Assembly (NCBI GenBank): GCA_005784505.1
Contig: VCAZ01000048.1
Location: forward strand, 1 to 64,000
Direction of reading: 5' to 3'
Length of the DNA stretch: 64,000 bases
Source: Bagarius yarrelli
Taxonomy: Eukaryota; Chordata; Actinopteri; Siluriformes; Sisoridae
Shown here: piece by piece, positions 14,001 to 24,277 of the stretch
Numbering within the stretch: position 1 is the stretch's first letter
Layout: every line of letters begins with the position of its first letter
Made by a program: the position numbers and the translations under genes
The notes under the pieces: model-generated
Told to the model about the DNA's origin: nothing
The model's input: the letters and a program-made list of their open reading frames with translations, nothing else
The model's database searches: none

Positions 14001-17000
14001 AAAAAGAGAGATGTGAAATGGAGCCTGAATGTTTGGGTTAATTATTTAGTTGTTTATTTAATTCTTACAAGCAATAATTGTTTATGTTCTCAATTTGGGA
14101 GCCCTGCTGATAGGCAGTGAGTATTGTCATTCTTTGAATGTCAGAGCAAAGGTGTTCGTCATGTGTCTTGCAAGTATGCTGAACCTTGACACGTTTTCAA
14201 ATTCTTTCTCACATGCCAAAAACTACTGACTCATCTGTTATAGCTGAGTCATGGAGAGAGAGTTGTAAGTGTGATAATAGCCTTAAATTAGTCACTCAAG
14301 ATACTAAAAAAGGAGCTCCAGACAAAGAAACTTATAAAGCAGCCAAAATATCATTAAAATCAAATCTTTTGCTGATGTTGTTGTTGTCATAAGCTGATTT
14401 TTCTAATTAGTCCTTTTTAAGCTGGCTACGGCATGGCAACTGAAATTGCACAGATCCCAGCCAGAAGTAATGAGCTGCATTTGCTATCATAGAAAATGTG
14501 GAAAAAAATGTTAACAGAGGTTAAAAAATGTTAAACTGGCTGCACTGTAGAAGCATTATAAACATTGGAATAGTCCGGATCTGATTACAAGCTAAACTGA
14601 TTATGTCCATTATGCGATAGTATTTAACTTACTCAAAATGTGTCTTTTACTGTGTGAGGAAATCAAACTAAGCAAGAAATGTCATGCTTTTCCAGCCTAT
14701 TTTATTTACAGGTGCACTGTTAAATTGACAAATTAAAGAAAAAACAATTTTTGTTTGGCTACAGAAACAGACAAGTTTTTCCTGATTGCCACATATTTCC
14801 ACTAAGTATAAATTTAGCATGATTGTCAAAAGTATGCATATTCATTTTTAAGAGGGACAGCAAAGCCTGTCAGCCACATACAGTGATTCTTTTGCACCTT
14901 GTTTAGAAAAAAATATACAAATTGGTTTAGATGTAAAATATTTTCAGGTTAAACGTGACCTGCTGGAGGTGCTGGATATGGTAAACCTGAATGTAGAGAA
15001 GGTGGTAGCTCACTGGTTAAGGTGTGGGACTGCTATCCAGACGATTGTGGGTTTGATTCCCAAGCTGTAGCTGCTGGGCCCCTGAGCAAGGCTCTTAACC
15101 CTTAACTGCCCAGTTGTCTGTAAGTCACTCTGGATAAGGGTGTCTGCCAAATGCGGTAAATCTACCATCTAATAAAGACTGCTGTGATAAGAAAGGGGAA
15201 CAGGGGTTTGTATTTTTTGCCTTTAAAGCATAAAGTTGTAAAAGAGTAATGATTAATAATTGCACTGGGGAAATAAGCTTTAGTCTTTAATTTCATATTA
15301 TAATATCATAAACAGTGCGATAGACATAAAATTAATCTGAATTAAATTGTAATATCCAGTTTTTTGCATGTATAAGTTGACGGTTAAGTCTTACTCTTTT
15401 TCCAGGAAAGAATGACATATTTGGAGAAATGATCCATTTGTATGCTAAACCAGGAAAGTCAAAAGCAGACGTGCGAGCGCTAAGCTACTGTGATCTGCAC
15501 ACCATCAATCGGGAAGACCTGCTGGAGGTGCTGGATATGTACCCGGAGTTCTCTGACCACTTCCTTACCAACCTGGAGCTCACCTTTAACCTGAGAGATG
15601 ATAGCAATAAGGTAATACTTTAATGTAAATGTTACGTAGTTTATAGGAAACATCCTTTTATTTTTGAAGGAGTTATTATATAAGTAATAGTTATTTTGCT
15701 GTATTATCGTAATTACTCTCGAAGGCTAAATATTGTCTCTACACAGACCAGTTATACACAAGGTAGTGACTCAGAAGGAGAAGACAATAAGGAGAGAAGA
15801 AAGATTTCTTTTAGTTCAAAGCAAACCAAAGGTAATTTATTACATTGTTATGCAGTTTCTACATAAATTTTACATTATACAATTACATGCAGATTTACCA
15901 TTTTTTCTTGTTCACTGATCCAGCATAGCATGCCATAATATTGCCCATTATTCATGGTTACACAGGAAATAACTCCTAAACAGTATCGCAACATGTTCAG
16001 TGCACCAGTGAAAAAAGTTCCTACTTAATTACCCTCAGCCATTTTGCTTTTCACCTTGGATTTTTCTCGGCAGGGTTCCGAAAAAGAGACCAGATTGCCC
16101 GACTTTCCCAGGACATGTTGCTTAGAATAGCCTTAAAGGCTTTGTTTAAAAACACATACAACTACCTATTAACTGTATTTTGTACTCTCTGATTCAAATT
16201 AAAATAAATTATATTCAATCATTTCAGATAGGATAGTTAAGGATTTGGGGACTATAATTTATTAAGAGGATTTTGAGCACTTTTTCTTAGGGATAGCACA
16301 GGGATAGAACCTTGAACGTTTACCCTAGATCAATAATTTAAAAGAAACTAAATAAATTTTATTGTAGTTCAATACAATTTTTAAAATCTACAATAGATTT
16401 ACATAAACCTAAAATTGCAACCTTAAAACCTTTCCTATCTGTGTGTGTGTGTGTGTGTGTTAAGTGGTATTATTGTTTTCTCTGGAGGCCCCCGGTGGAG
16501 ACTGGGACTCTGTGCCATATCACAGGGTGTTCCTTTAACTGGTGTTGATGACATCCCACAGGGGGTAGCATCAAGGACATGGAAAATGAGAACAAGAAGG
16601 AGCGGCGTGAGTCACGACTCAGCTCGAAAAGAGGCTCTGAGGACTGCAGGGCTTCAAGGGAGGAGCAGCAAAGAAATCAGGCAACTCGAATCATGGAATA
16701 TCCATGCGTAGACGGTTACACGCCAACCTCTGATTGCAGTCCATGTAGCAGCAAGCTAGACAGAGAGGGATATTACTATGGTAAGACATTTTTATTGTTT
16801 TTAAACATGATAGAACTGGTAGCTCATTGGTTAAGTAAGGTCTTGGACTGCTGATCGGAGAATTGTGGGTTCAATTCCCAGCACCAGGAAAGTGCTGGGC
16901 CCCTGAGCAAATTTAGATAAGTGAGATGAGTTGCTTTGGATAAGGGCGTCTGTCAAATGTCGAAAATGTAAATGATCTGTTTAAATTTCTGCAGAGCGAA

Positions 17001-20000
17001 AGTAGATGATCACAGTTCTCCCGAGAATAACCATAGCACTCTAAATTTTACTAACTTATGGTAATTTTTCCTCTGCTGTGTTTTTAGGACTGAACAGTTC
17101 AAAAACAAAAAGCCCTCAAGTTATTTAGCTGCATTTATTTAGACTTATCACACTATTACTAGTACTTCAAAGCCACCGCAACACCAACACACATAAAGGG
17201 CACACTGAGGTTACCATGACTCTTTATTCTTGCACTGGTGTCATCTACTACATATAGAATAAATGGCAGCCTAATGAATGCTTTCACATTTATACTGCAA
17301 ATTTTTTTTACATATTATAATGTTTATTCTTAAATGACTCATTATGAATCTAAGTTCAGTTTCTGTAATCACAATATATCAGCGGTAAACTGTCATTTCT
17401 TTAACCGTTATCATTTTTACTGTGTTTTAACAGACCCACAAATAAACTTCTCTTAATATAAATATTCCCCTTATTAATAATGATTTCTTTTATGTTTTCT
17501 AAACGAGCAGTACGGTGACTTAGTGGTCAGCACAGTTGTCTCACTGCAAGAAGGCCCAGGTTCGATTCCTGGCCAGGGGCCTTTCTGTGTTTGCATGTTC
17601 TCCCTGCGCTTGTGTGGGTTTACTCCGAGTACTCTGGTTTCCTCCACAGTCCAAAAAAATGTATGTTAGGTTGATTGGTGATTCTAACTTGCCCATAGGA
17701 GTGAGTGTGATTGTGTGTGTGTGGCCCTGTAATTGACTGGCGACCTGTCCAGGGTGTACCCCTCCTGTCTTTCACCCTTTTAAAGACGGCTGGGATAGAC
17801 TCCAGCAGATCCCTGTGACCCCAAATTAGAGGATAAGCGGGTATAGAAGAATTAATAAATAATGGAATGTTTTTTAAACAACACAGTGTAGGTGTAGAGC
17901 TAGTTGGTTACTAAAGGAACGATAATGCATTACAAGTAGCTTAATAACATGTGAAATCATCAATATTACAGCTGGGACCTCTGTCAAAGCTGCTTTTAAA
18001 GAAGATGATTTAAAACCTTTTAATTAAAAAATGTATTTAGTTATATAAACTATAATTAATGTTATCAATCGACTTGAATACAGAAACATGAGCTTAAACT
18101 ATATAGACAGTTGACAAAACGACAATTTATATACACTGTCCTAAAATAGGCTTTTAGTTTGATTGATGATTTAGGGATTCTAAAATAGATTAAACATCTG
18201 TACAATTGCTTTCAAATATACATTTTAAACCACCCAAAAAATGTAATGGAATTAATCAGATCAGATGGTTTATCATGCTAAAGAAAAAAATGAAAAGTAC
18301 AGTAGTCCAGGTCTCACAGTAGCACATCTGGGTAAAGCTTTGGGTAAATCCGCTAGCTTATCATTCTCATCGATTTCACTTCAAACTGCAAGTAAATTTT
18401 CACATTACTCTTCCAGATCCAAGTAAAATCAATTCCACACTACTATCAAGGGGTCACTTTCCTCTCACTTGTCTAAAAGGTGAATAAATCTCCTATCCTT
18501 TAGCTTTTTAATAACAATAACCATAAACATGATTATAAGAATAGAAAAGATCCACAGCGGATAATGACGAAAATGTGCATCATACAATGTACAATGTCCC
18601 ACAGTGACTGATATTGAGTGATCAAATGTTCAGGTTATGTCAAATACAACATTAAATTACACTTAGTCTATGCAGGATGTATTTTTTTCACTATACTCTA
18701 TCCATTATGCTGTTCAAGTGCTGTGTGTAAGTGCAATCATGTGATCAGAGCACATTTTTCAATTCGATTTATTATAAAATCTCAGCTGTGATGTATTTTG
18801 TGTAGACTTGACTATAAGTTCCTAAAACACATCTCCTTATCTCCAACTTATCCTTTACTGAAATTCCTTTAAAATTGCAATATATATATTTTTTCTATTT
18901 CTACACATTTGCATAACCACTAATGTTTGCAGTTAGTAGAATGTTTAACATATGAATAAACCTGATTAAATGGCACCATTAGTCTTTTTTTGACCCCTTA
19001 GGGCTTGGTATTCTGCTGGCCTCTAAACACACAGGTGGCAGCAGAAGATAACCTTTTGTCCGTTAGGCTACTGCTTAAAGATAGAAACAGCTCAGCAGCA
19101 CAAAAGCAGTAAATAATAACAGCATAATGGTGCGTTGTTGGTCACCCTAGCGATTTTGATAGCATCTGTAAATAAACTATAGAATAAAAAATCTTCCAAA
19201 TGCACAAAGCACATCATTTTGTGTGTGTGTGTGTGTGTGTGGTTGTGTGTGCACATGCAGAAAGGCAGAGAAATGACTGGGACAGCGTGAGACCGAGGGA
19301 AACTTTGGACACGCAAGCTCAGGCTCACAAGCTGAGAAGAGAGGATGACGAGGAAGACTGTGATCTCACATATGGAGAAGTGCAACAGAGACTGGACCAC
19401 CTGCAGGATCACCTGAACAGGTTACACTGATTTACAAGGAGACAGAATACACACATTGGATGCTTTGGTTTTGCTGCTGATGTTGTTTATTCTAAAGGAA
19501 TATTAAGTATATCAGTATGTCTTGCTATAAAAAGTGATACTTTAAAACAACACTAATACCAAATTATTTCATTTACAGCATTTGGCAGACGCCCTTATCA
19601 AAAGCGACTTAGCCTGCTGACAGTGGTGGCTGGTGGTTAAATTGTTGGGATGATACCAGAAAGGAGCTTTGCTCAGGGGCCCAAAGGTGGTGGCTTGGTG
19701 GTGCTGGGAATCAAACCCCAGTCTTTCTGGTATCAGCCCAACTACCAAGCCTCCGCTTTTCACTTTATTACTGTATATAATACACTTTAAAATGAAAACA
19801 CACATCTATTAGAAGTTAAGGGACCCATCTGATGACCCAGTGTGTCTATTACTGATGCCGCAGTTAACGAAAATAGTGTGTGCTAATCTAAACCCACACT
19901 TAAACCTTCCCTATTCTACAAATGTATCCATGCACTAAAAATAGAACAGTGCTTAGTGTTATCACTCATTCACATAAAAAAAGATGTAGCTCAGTGATGA

Positions 20001-23000
20001 ATTTAGTCACACACGTGCATGCACACAAATACACACACAATACACACATACACATACTTATTTCAAATATATATACAGTCAGTCGGCAGGCTAACAGCGG
20101 GTGGTATTTTTAGATAGAGACATAACAGTACAAAAATCCTGCACTAGTTGATTCTTACATCTCTGATCTTTATTATGCTTAAACAACCCAAGGAACCTTG
20201 AACTATCCATCGCATTTCAACTCTACATCTCTGTACTTCTTTTAGTCTGCTGCTCTATTTTGCATATGTTTTGCTGCTAGGCAAATGTGGTGCATCCTTC
20301 TTTAGATACTGTCGAGAGATTGCCACAATTCTGTACCAAAGGCAAGATAATGTTCCTTGATCCCAATACTTTCTTGAGGCTTTCTTCATTAACGTCAGAG
20401 CTAGAGAGGTTTAAATATTATTTATTATAGTGCCTTGAAAAGGTATTCATACCCTTTAAACTTTTTTTAATTTTAATCACTTTACAATCACAAACTTAAA
20501 TGTATTTTATGGAGATTTTATGTTATAGACCAACACAAAGTAGCACTAAATTGTAAAATGAAACAAAAATGATACATGATTTAAAAAATTTCAAGCAAAT
20601 AAAAATCTGAAAAGTGTGGTGTGCATTTTGTATTTAGCCTCCCTGCGTTAATGCTTTGTAGAGCCACTTTTGGGGTATGTACTACCAAGCTTTACCAGCT
20701 TTGCACATCTAGAGACTGAAATTTTTGTCCATTCTTTTTTGCAAAATAGCTCAAGCTCAGCCAGATTAGATTCCTGTTACTTCACAATTATGTGCTATTT
20801 TGTGTTGGTTCTATTACATGAAATCTCAATAAAATAGATTTTAAATGTAAATGCCTTTATTTTGTCACATATACATTTTATAGCAGAGTGAAATTTGTTT
20901 CTTCGCATGTCCCATCTTAGTAAGTTGGGGTCAAAGCGCAGGGTCAGCTATGATACAGCAACTCTGGAGCAGGAAGGGTTAAGGGTCTTGCTCAAGGACC
21001 CAACAGTGGCTGGCTGGCGGTGGTGAGGCTTAATCCCAGGTCTTCCTGGTCTTCAGCGCCTTAACCGTTTGAGCCACCCCTGCCCCTGTGATTAAGTTTG
21101 TGGCTGTAAGGTGACAAAATGTAAAAACGTTTAAGGGTTATAAATACTTTTTCAAGACATTGTAACCAGCAAATATTGTAGATATAGTACCTTAGATATA
21201 GTCAAACAGATACATTTACTGTGATTTTATTAGGACAGCCCCAATCTAGTCCTAATTCTGTTTCAACAGCGCAAATACAAAGCAGGCTCTGATCACTAGT
21301 TAAACTCTATTTTTTTATTTAGGCATTTACACTTATAGGTAAACTTTATATAAAGGATCATTTTTTAAATATTTTTTTAAATAATGGATAGACTTTAAAG
21401 CTGTACTCACTTTACAGACCTGTGTGTTTTTTCCAGGCTGGAGTCTCAGATGACATCAGACATTAAGGCTATCCTGTGTTTACTACAAAGAAGCTCCTCT
21501 GCAGGCCCTCCTGCATACAGTTTAGTTACTGCCAGCCTGGATAAACAGGCCATCAGAGCACAGTCTCCTGTCAACAGCAGTCAGACACTCACACCTGACC
21601 TACAGGTAGCACACCCTCTACACTTTCTGAACAGAATCAATTAGGATTTCTGTAGCAGACCTTTAACCCTTTATTTCCTTAACCCTACATTCTTCTTATT
21701 CCCTTAACACTAAATACCTTTTACCCTCTATTTCCTAAACCCTACATTCCTTTTTATGCCCTTAACACTAAATTCTCTCCCCCAACGCGCAACTCCAAAA
21801 ACCCTAAATTCCTTTAAGGGAATAAAATGTGAGACTAAGGGAAACGCTAGGCGTTTGTCCAAAACATAAAGACCGAAAATCAAACAAATGAGGATTTTTG
21901 TCAAGTGTTTAATGTTTAATAACTTTTTTATACTTAAAATTGTCTTTTTTATTTAAGTGAAAAATGTTTATTGAAAAAAGTTTATAATAATAGTTTATTT
22001 ACACAGCTATTAAATTGTTGTTATAGTAAATTTAAACCGAGTTCATATTTCATTTACTAAGGAAAGAACTAATGAAATAAGGTGACCTCCTTTACATTTC
22101 TGTATTTAAGTTTATTTATTATATAAAGCCTTTTTTGCATTTATTTTTCAGGAATAATTGCCTATTTAAATAACTAGATTGTGAAACATATCATTAAGAA
22201 ATTGTGGAATTAATTACTTATACCATGAAATAAAATTATACCATGAAATAAAATTTTGGTCAAACAGCCCACATTTACTCATAAAGGTGCCCTCCGGTGG
22301 TCTGCTAAAGTAGTGTTCCACATCTTCCTTACAATATATATATGACAGCTTCACCTGTCTGTAGCTCTTAAAATCTATATATTAACGATTATGTAGAGAA
22401 TTAAAAATACAAATCCCATCTAATGTAGTGGATCGAGGCTTCGAGTTTGGGTCCTTTCGGCTTTCACTCTCTCTGTCTCCCCCATTTCATCTCTGTCTGT
22501 CCTATAAATAAAGGCAAAATGCTCTTTTAAACAATAAGAATAAGTGCATTACTATAACTCGTTGGGGAATTTACTCTCAAAGCTCTGACATGGATAAACT
22601 GACAAATCAGCAGGACTTATTGGTATAAAAGAATAATTTGTTTATGTTGTATACAGCCAGTATTACGTGGTATTTATTCACTATTGTAGCATGTTACTGA
22701 TAAGTACTATACCACAATTAAAAGAACTCAAAGACAAAGATAATTAAGTTAAGTTAGCAATAAATAAGAAATTAGTAACTAATTTCTTGCTGAAAGACTT
22801 TACATTAGACAAGGCTCATACCATACATTCCTTTTCTTTCGCGCTTTCTTTTTGAGCAGGACCAAGAGACAAGTCATCCACAGAGCACTACAACAAACCT
22901 AAATGTCCACTCCAAGCATCAACATTCCAAATCACTTCTTCCAATCCACCTCTCCTCACCATCTCAGACAGCCAGCAGCAGTACTACAGCCGTAGAGCTC

Positions 23001-23057
23001 CATCGGCCACTGTCTGACGCTGCACTGTCAAGACGTAGCACCGAATCACTTCCATGA
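1635..23057 (+). CDS. kcnh7: kcnh7 (ERG3) voltage-gated potassium channel, 3' part of gene
   Basis: Ether-a-go-go-related channel Kv11.3, a plasma-membrane potassium channel of excitable cells. The window holds exons from the cytoplasmic linker after the PAS domain to the stop codon. Approximate exons: 1635-2051, 3270-3499, 6131-6531, 9082-9462, 10612-10801, 12382-12622, then clean exons 15407-15611, 15747-15831, 16562-16780, 19261-19420, 21437-21605 and 22860-23057 (TGA 23055-23057). ERG3 rather than ERG1/2 is supported by '[16 protein letters not shown]' after S1, 'SGPLDHSSP' in the N-terminal linker and '[16 protein letters not shown]' in the cNBD. The first six exons carry many one-base deletions, so no continuous frame can be read; the last six are intact and their splice phases join correctly. 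Near-absence of amino-acid substitutions beside the indels argues for sequence error rather than a decayed gene. Identity is secure; functionality cannot be judged from this sequence. Confidence 0.9.
3270..3499 (+). CDS. kcnh7: kcnh7 exon ending in THNVTEKVT, frame broken
   Basis: Not an obvious ORF, but the sequence from about 3288 reads '[20 protein letters not shown]', then a broken stretch containing LNFSE, then [14 protein letters not shown]. This is the linker just before S1 in ERG channels and the order is right. An in-frame stop follows YN near 3362 and the frame changes before LNFSE. The expected donor 'cag|gtgag' appears as 'catgtgag'. Ends are approximate. Confidence 0.72.
3820..3997 (+). 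mobile_element. 3' end of a non-LTR retroelement (fragment)
   Basis: The segment ends 'ttggctctgtacattacttacacaatgacaataaaattaatctaatctaatat', with the repeated 'atcta' tail and 'cacaatgacaataaa' motif common at 3' ends of teleost non-LTR elements. The 5' limit is uncertain and no ORF remains. Confidence 0.45.
5093..5270 (+). mobile_element. tRNA-derived SINE with 'aagggtgtctgcc' tail
   Basis: Head 'gggaagtgtagctcagtggttaa' with box-A/box-B-like blocks, then 'cactgctgggcctttga', 'attgctcagtta' and the tail 'ctctgaaaagggtgtctgccaaa'. Same family as the copies at 14995, 16811, 44979, 45389 and 48236 but more degraded. It lies in a kcnh7 intron. Confidence 0.75.
6131..6531 (+). CDS. kcnh7: kcnh7 exon: S1-S3 region, frame broken
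   Basis: Starts after 'ctctttccag' and ends at 'tcag|gtcaga'. It encodes the ERG segment starting [10 protein letters not shown], then S1, the extracellular SAAFLLN-REEQKRR stretch, [11 protein letters not shown]2, NFRTTYVN and the S3 region ending DLLIFGSG. Reading it needs at least six frame corrections, each explained by one or two missing bases (for example in the codons after 'gtattacca' and around the S1 'ttctgcttcttg'). Otherwise conservation is almost complete. Confidence 0.85.
9082..9462 (+). CDS. kcnh7: kcnh7 exon: S4 end, S5, pore helix and selectivity filter, frame broken
   Basis: Begins after a T-rich acceptor near 9081 and ends at 'ttgct|gtaagt'. It covers TTLIGLLKTAR, the S4 end [18 protein letters not shown]5 ([13 protein letters not shown]), GPSIKD and the pore. 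The selectivity-filter region (about 9388-9430, expected [15 protein letters not shown]) has lost one T in the GFG codons, and 'ctaacc' just before it reads 'ctacc'. Deletions recur every 20-40 bases; a few other differences are substitutions. Confidence 0.87.
9900..10195. mobile_element. Two degraded SINE copies, head to head
   Basis: A minus-strand copy at about 9900-10075 ('ggcatttggtagatgcctta...gggcccacgtggcagcttgg...') is followed at once by a degraded plus-strand copy at about 10085-10195 ('ggttccaatcccagaccagcaac', 'gggcccctaagaaaggccc', 'gctcagttgga'). The two are arranged head to head. Confidence 0.6.
10612..10801 (+). CDS. kcnh7: kcnh7 exon: S6 and C-linker, frame broken
   Basis: Homologous to [39 protein letters not shown], the LEEYF stretch and YTNGID of ERG channels. 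S6 and the gating C-linker are therefore here. Single bases are missing from 'atctttggaaatgtc' (reads 'atcttggaatgtc'), 'atccagcgg' (reads 'atcagcgg') and others. The acceptor and donor are both damaged ('aacatg|tgcgt' where gtgcgt is expected), so both ends are approximate. Confidence 0.82.
11281..11375 (+). mobile_element. Fragment of Tc1-like non-autonomous element
   Basis: Contains 'ccaaacctgtaacggcatgacagtgcctctgtgcacaaagcccc', the conserved central part of a common fish non-autonomous DNA element, better preserved at 54232-54703. Only the middle is recognisable. Confidence 0.5.
12382..12622 (+). CDS. kcnh7: kcnh7 exon: start of cyclic-nucleotide-binding homology domain, frame broken
   Basis: Follows 'atctctag' and ends 'attttag|gtaatt'. 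It matches the ERG stretch VLKGFPECLQADICLHLN...[23 protein letters not shown]...[25 protein letters not shown]. About ten positions each lack one base (for example 'caggcag' as 'cagcag', 'aaggcc' as 'aagcc'), so all three frames are used in turn. The final 70 bases read in one frame and join in phase 1 to the clean exon at 15407. Confidence 0.87.
14948..14980 (+). repeat. 24-bp copy of kcnh7 coding sequence inside the preceding intron
   Basis: Positions 14957-14980 are identical to the coding bases 15516-15539 (DLLEVLDM of the cNBD exon). The copy sits between 'ttttcag' and 'gtaaac', so 14948-14980 looks like a 33-bp mini-exon. Spliced between the flanking phase-1 exons it would read a stop at its second codon, so it is unlikely to be a normal exon. 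Confidence 0.7.
14995..15165 (+). mobile_element. tRNA-derived SINE, well preserved
   Basis: 'gagaaggtggtagctcactggttaaggtgtgggactgct', 'gattgtgggtttgattccc', 'gctgggcccctgagcaaggct', 'cactctggataagggtgtctgccaaatgc'. All expected blocks are complete, unlike the copy at 5093. This fits the view that sequence quality improves before this point. Confidence 0.8.
15407..15611 (+). CDS. kcnh7: kcnh7 exon: end of cNBD homology domain, intact
   Basis: First undamaged kcnh7 exon. After 'ttccag' it reads [19 protein letters not shown], then [31 protein letters not shown] and [13 protein letters not shown], with donor 'aag|gtaata'. Very close to human KCNH7. It closes the cNBD beta-roll and the following helix. 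Confidence 0.95.
15747..23057 (+). CDS. kcnh7: kcnh7 distal C-terminal exons (five), intact
   Basis: Exons 15747-15831 ([17 protein letters not shown], as in KCNH7 NDSEGDN..RRRKLSF), 16562-16780 ([17 protein letters not shown]..., divergent), 19261-19420 (ending [20 protein letters not shown], the C-terminal tetramerising coiled coil), 21437-21605 ([17 protein letters not shown] and PPAYSLVTA) and 22860-23057 (Ser/Thr-rich tail, last residues RRSTESLP then TGA). Phases 1-1-1-2-0 join cleanly. The tail is shorter and more diverged than in human KCNH7. Confidence 0.88.
16811..16975 (+). mobile_element. tRNA-derived SINE
   Basis: 'gaactggtagctcattggttaag...tgtgggttcaattcccagcacc...tgctgggcccctgagcaaa...ttgctttggataagggcgtctgtcaaatg'. 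It starts 30 bp after the donor of the kcnh7 exon ending at 16780. Confidence 0.78.
17508..17868 (+). mobile_element. DANA/HE1-like tRNA-derived SINE
   Basis: Head 'cagtacggtgacttagtggtcagcacagttgtctcactgcaagaaggcc' with 'ggttcgattcctgg', then 'ggcctttctgtgtttgcatgttctccctg', 'gtgggtttactccg', 'ggtttcctccacagtccaaa', 'ctggcgacctgtccagggtgtacccctcctg' and the end 'ggataagcgggtatagaa'. The block order matches the zebrafish DANA/HE1 type of composite SINE. Confidence 0.75.
19571..19757 (-). mobile_element. tRNA-derived SINE, reverse orientation
   Basis: Plus-strand reading runs 'tttacagcatttggcagacgcccttatcaaaagcgactta...ctcaggggcccaaaggtggtggcttggtggtgctgggaatcaaacccca...ccaactaccaagcc', the reverse complement of the SINE consensus. 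Confidence 0.8.
20427..21165. mobile_element. Non-autonomous DNA transposon with long TIRs, split by a SINE
   Basis: The left end 'tagtgccttgaaaaggtattcataccctttaaa' and the right end '...taagggttataaatactttttcaagacattgta' are inverted copies. The inverted similarity continues well inward: 'gaccaacacaaagtagcact' on the left pairs with 'tgtgctattttgtgttggttc' near 20790-20812. A second retroelement at about 20840-21085 interrupts the right arm. The terminal motif is that of Tc1/mariner-like non-autonomous elements common in fish; no transposase is present. Confidence 0.7.
20840..21085 (-). mobile_element. tRNA-derived SINE nested in the TIR element
   Basis: Reverse-oriented, with 'gtgaaatttgtttcttcgcatgtccca', 'ggggtcaaagcgcagggtcagc', 'gggttaagggtcttgctcaaggacccaacagtgg' and an inverted tRNA-like head 'ccttaaccgtttgagccacccctgcccc'. 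A different SINE family from the '...gcgtctgcc' copies. Confidence 0.65.
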
Positions 23058-24277
23058 ATATAAGACTTATACCTTTGTGAGCTGATTGCTCACCTAAAAG
23101 AACATTATGCTTGTATGTGCAAGAAGAATAATTTCTAAAGGTCATATCTGTGGAGCTGAAACTGTAGGTTTTTTTTACAATAATTTATTTGATTTAAGGA
23201 GAATCCCTAAACTCTGACCTCTTTTGCTTTAGACTAGCCTGCTGGATGTGAATAAGCAACGTCACTCAAGGTCTCAGGGTTTGGTTCATGACATCACCAC
23301 ATAATAAATTGTGATGATGGACATTTATATTTATAGTGGTTCATTTGCACCTTTATAAATTTTACTGCTGTATTATATCACGATCACAATTCACTAAATA
23401 TTTGGATATGTTGCAAATTCAGGGCTGTCAGTAGTGCTATTATATTTTATGGCCCTGTTTGATTTTTTGGTTGATGAAAAGCCCTTCTGCAAATGTCACA
23501 TACATGTAAACATTTTCAATAGAATTTAGAGTTACACAATATCTTGTTATCCAAATGTTAAAAATGAAGGATATTAGAGACAGATATTTGAGAGGATCAT
23601 CATTTTAAGTTGCATGTTGCAAGTCTGTCCATAGATAAGTGCATGTCTGAAAGCGTTACCTGTTGCATGCTTGCAACATACTGGAAAGCAAGTATAGTCT
23701 GATTTTGGCATGTATCTTAAATATTTTTATTACTTTTTTAATGGGTTACATTGCTTTGCACATGAACCAGAATACTGGAGGCCTAAATCTATTTTAATGA
23801 CCAAAGCTTCGGTACCGCACATGTAGCTCAAAAAAAACAAAACAGTAACAACTAGAATATGGTACCTTTTACATTATAGCTTCCATTGCAAATTGATGCA
23901 GCAATAAGCATTTATGTATTTATGTATTTATTTCACTCGTTTTATACTAGATTGATATGTTTTGAAATGACCTATATTGAGTCTTAACAAGACCCTTTTT
24001 AATAGCAGTAGAGCATGTTTCCCAGTACAGTATACATTACCACATGTAGCCTAAACTTTAAACACTGAATGTTTTTTGTTTTGTTTTTTTTTACAAAAAT
24101 TTAAGTTAATATTTTCAGTTCTTTGAAAGGAAAAAAAACACTCCTGACACCTGTTAGAAAGCTCAAATGCAGCAATTAAACATTTTTTTATATTCATATC
24201 TTGGGTATAAAAATAAACAGCTTGAAAATGTATTTATGCCACGCATCCTACACAAACATTAAAATAGTGTATGCTGT

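Larger units (their letters stand above)
2052..15406. other. kcnh7 introns of the error-rich half
   Basis: Non-coding stretches between the six damaged exons (2052-3269, 3500-6130, 6532-9081, 9463-10611, 10802-12381, 12623-15406). Apart from repeats listed separately, I see AT-rich sequence with no exon, RNA gene or conserved motif. An (aagat)n-type microsatellite lies at about 7797-7895 and a short (ta)n at 5350-5396. If the exon deletions reflect sequencing error, these introns will carry similar errors. Confidence 0.5.
16781..22859. other. kcnh7 3' introns
   Basis: Introns 16781-19260, 19421-21436 and 21606-22859. Besides the listed SINEs and the nested element at 20427-21165, they hold (tg)n runs near 19219-19250, CCCTAA-like degenerate repeats (about 21660-21815) and otherwise AT-rich sequence. 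The (tg)n tract ends only 10-20 bp before the acceptor of exon 19261. Confidence 0.55.

Noticed and set aside
14957..14980. A functional alternative kcnh7 mini-exon
   Set aside because: With phase-1 flanks it reads a stop at the second codon, and the matching residues are already encoded in the next exon.
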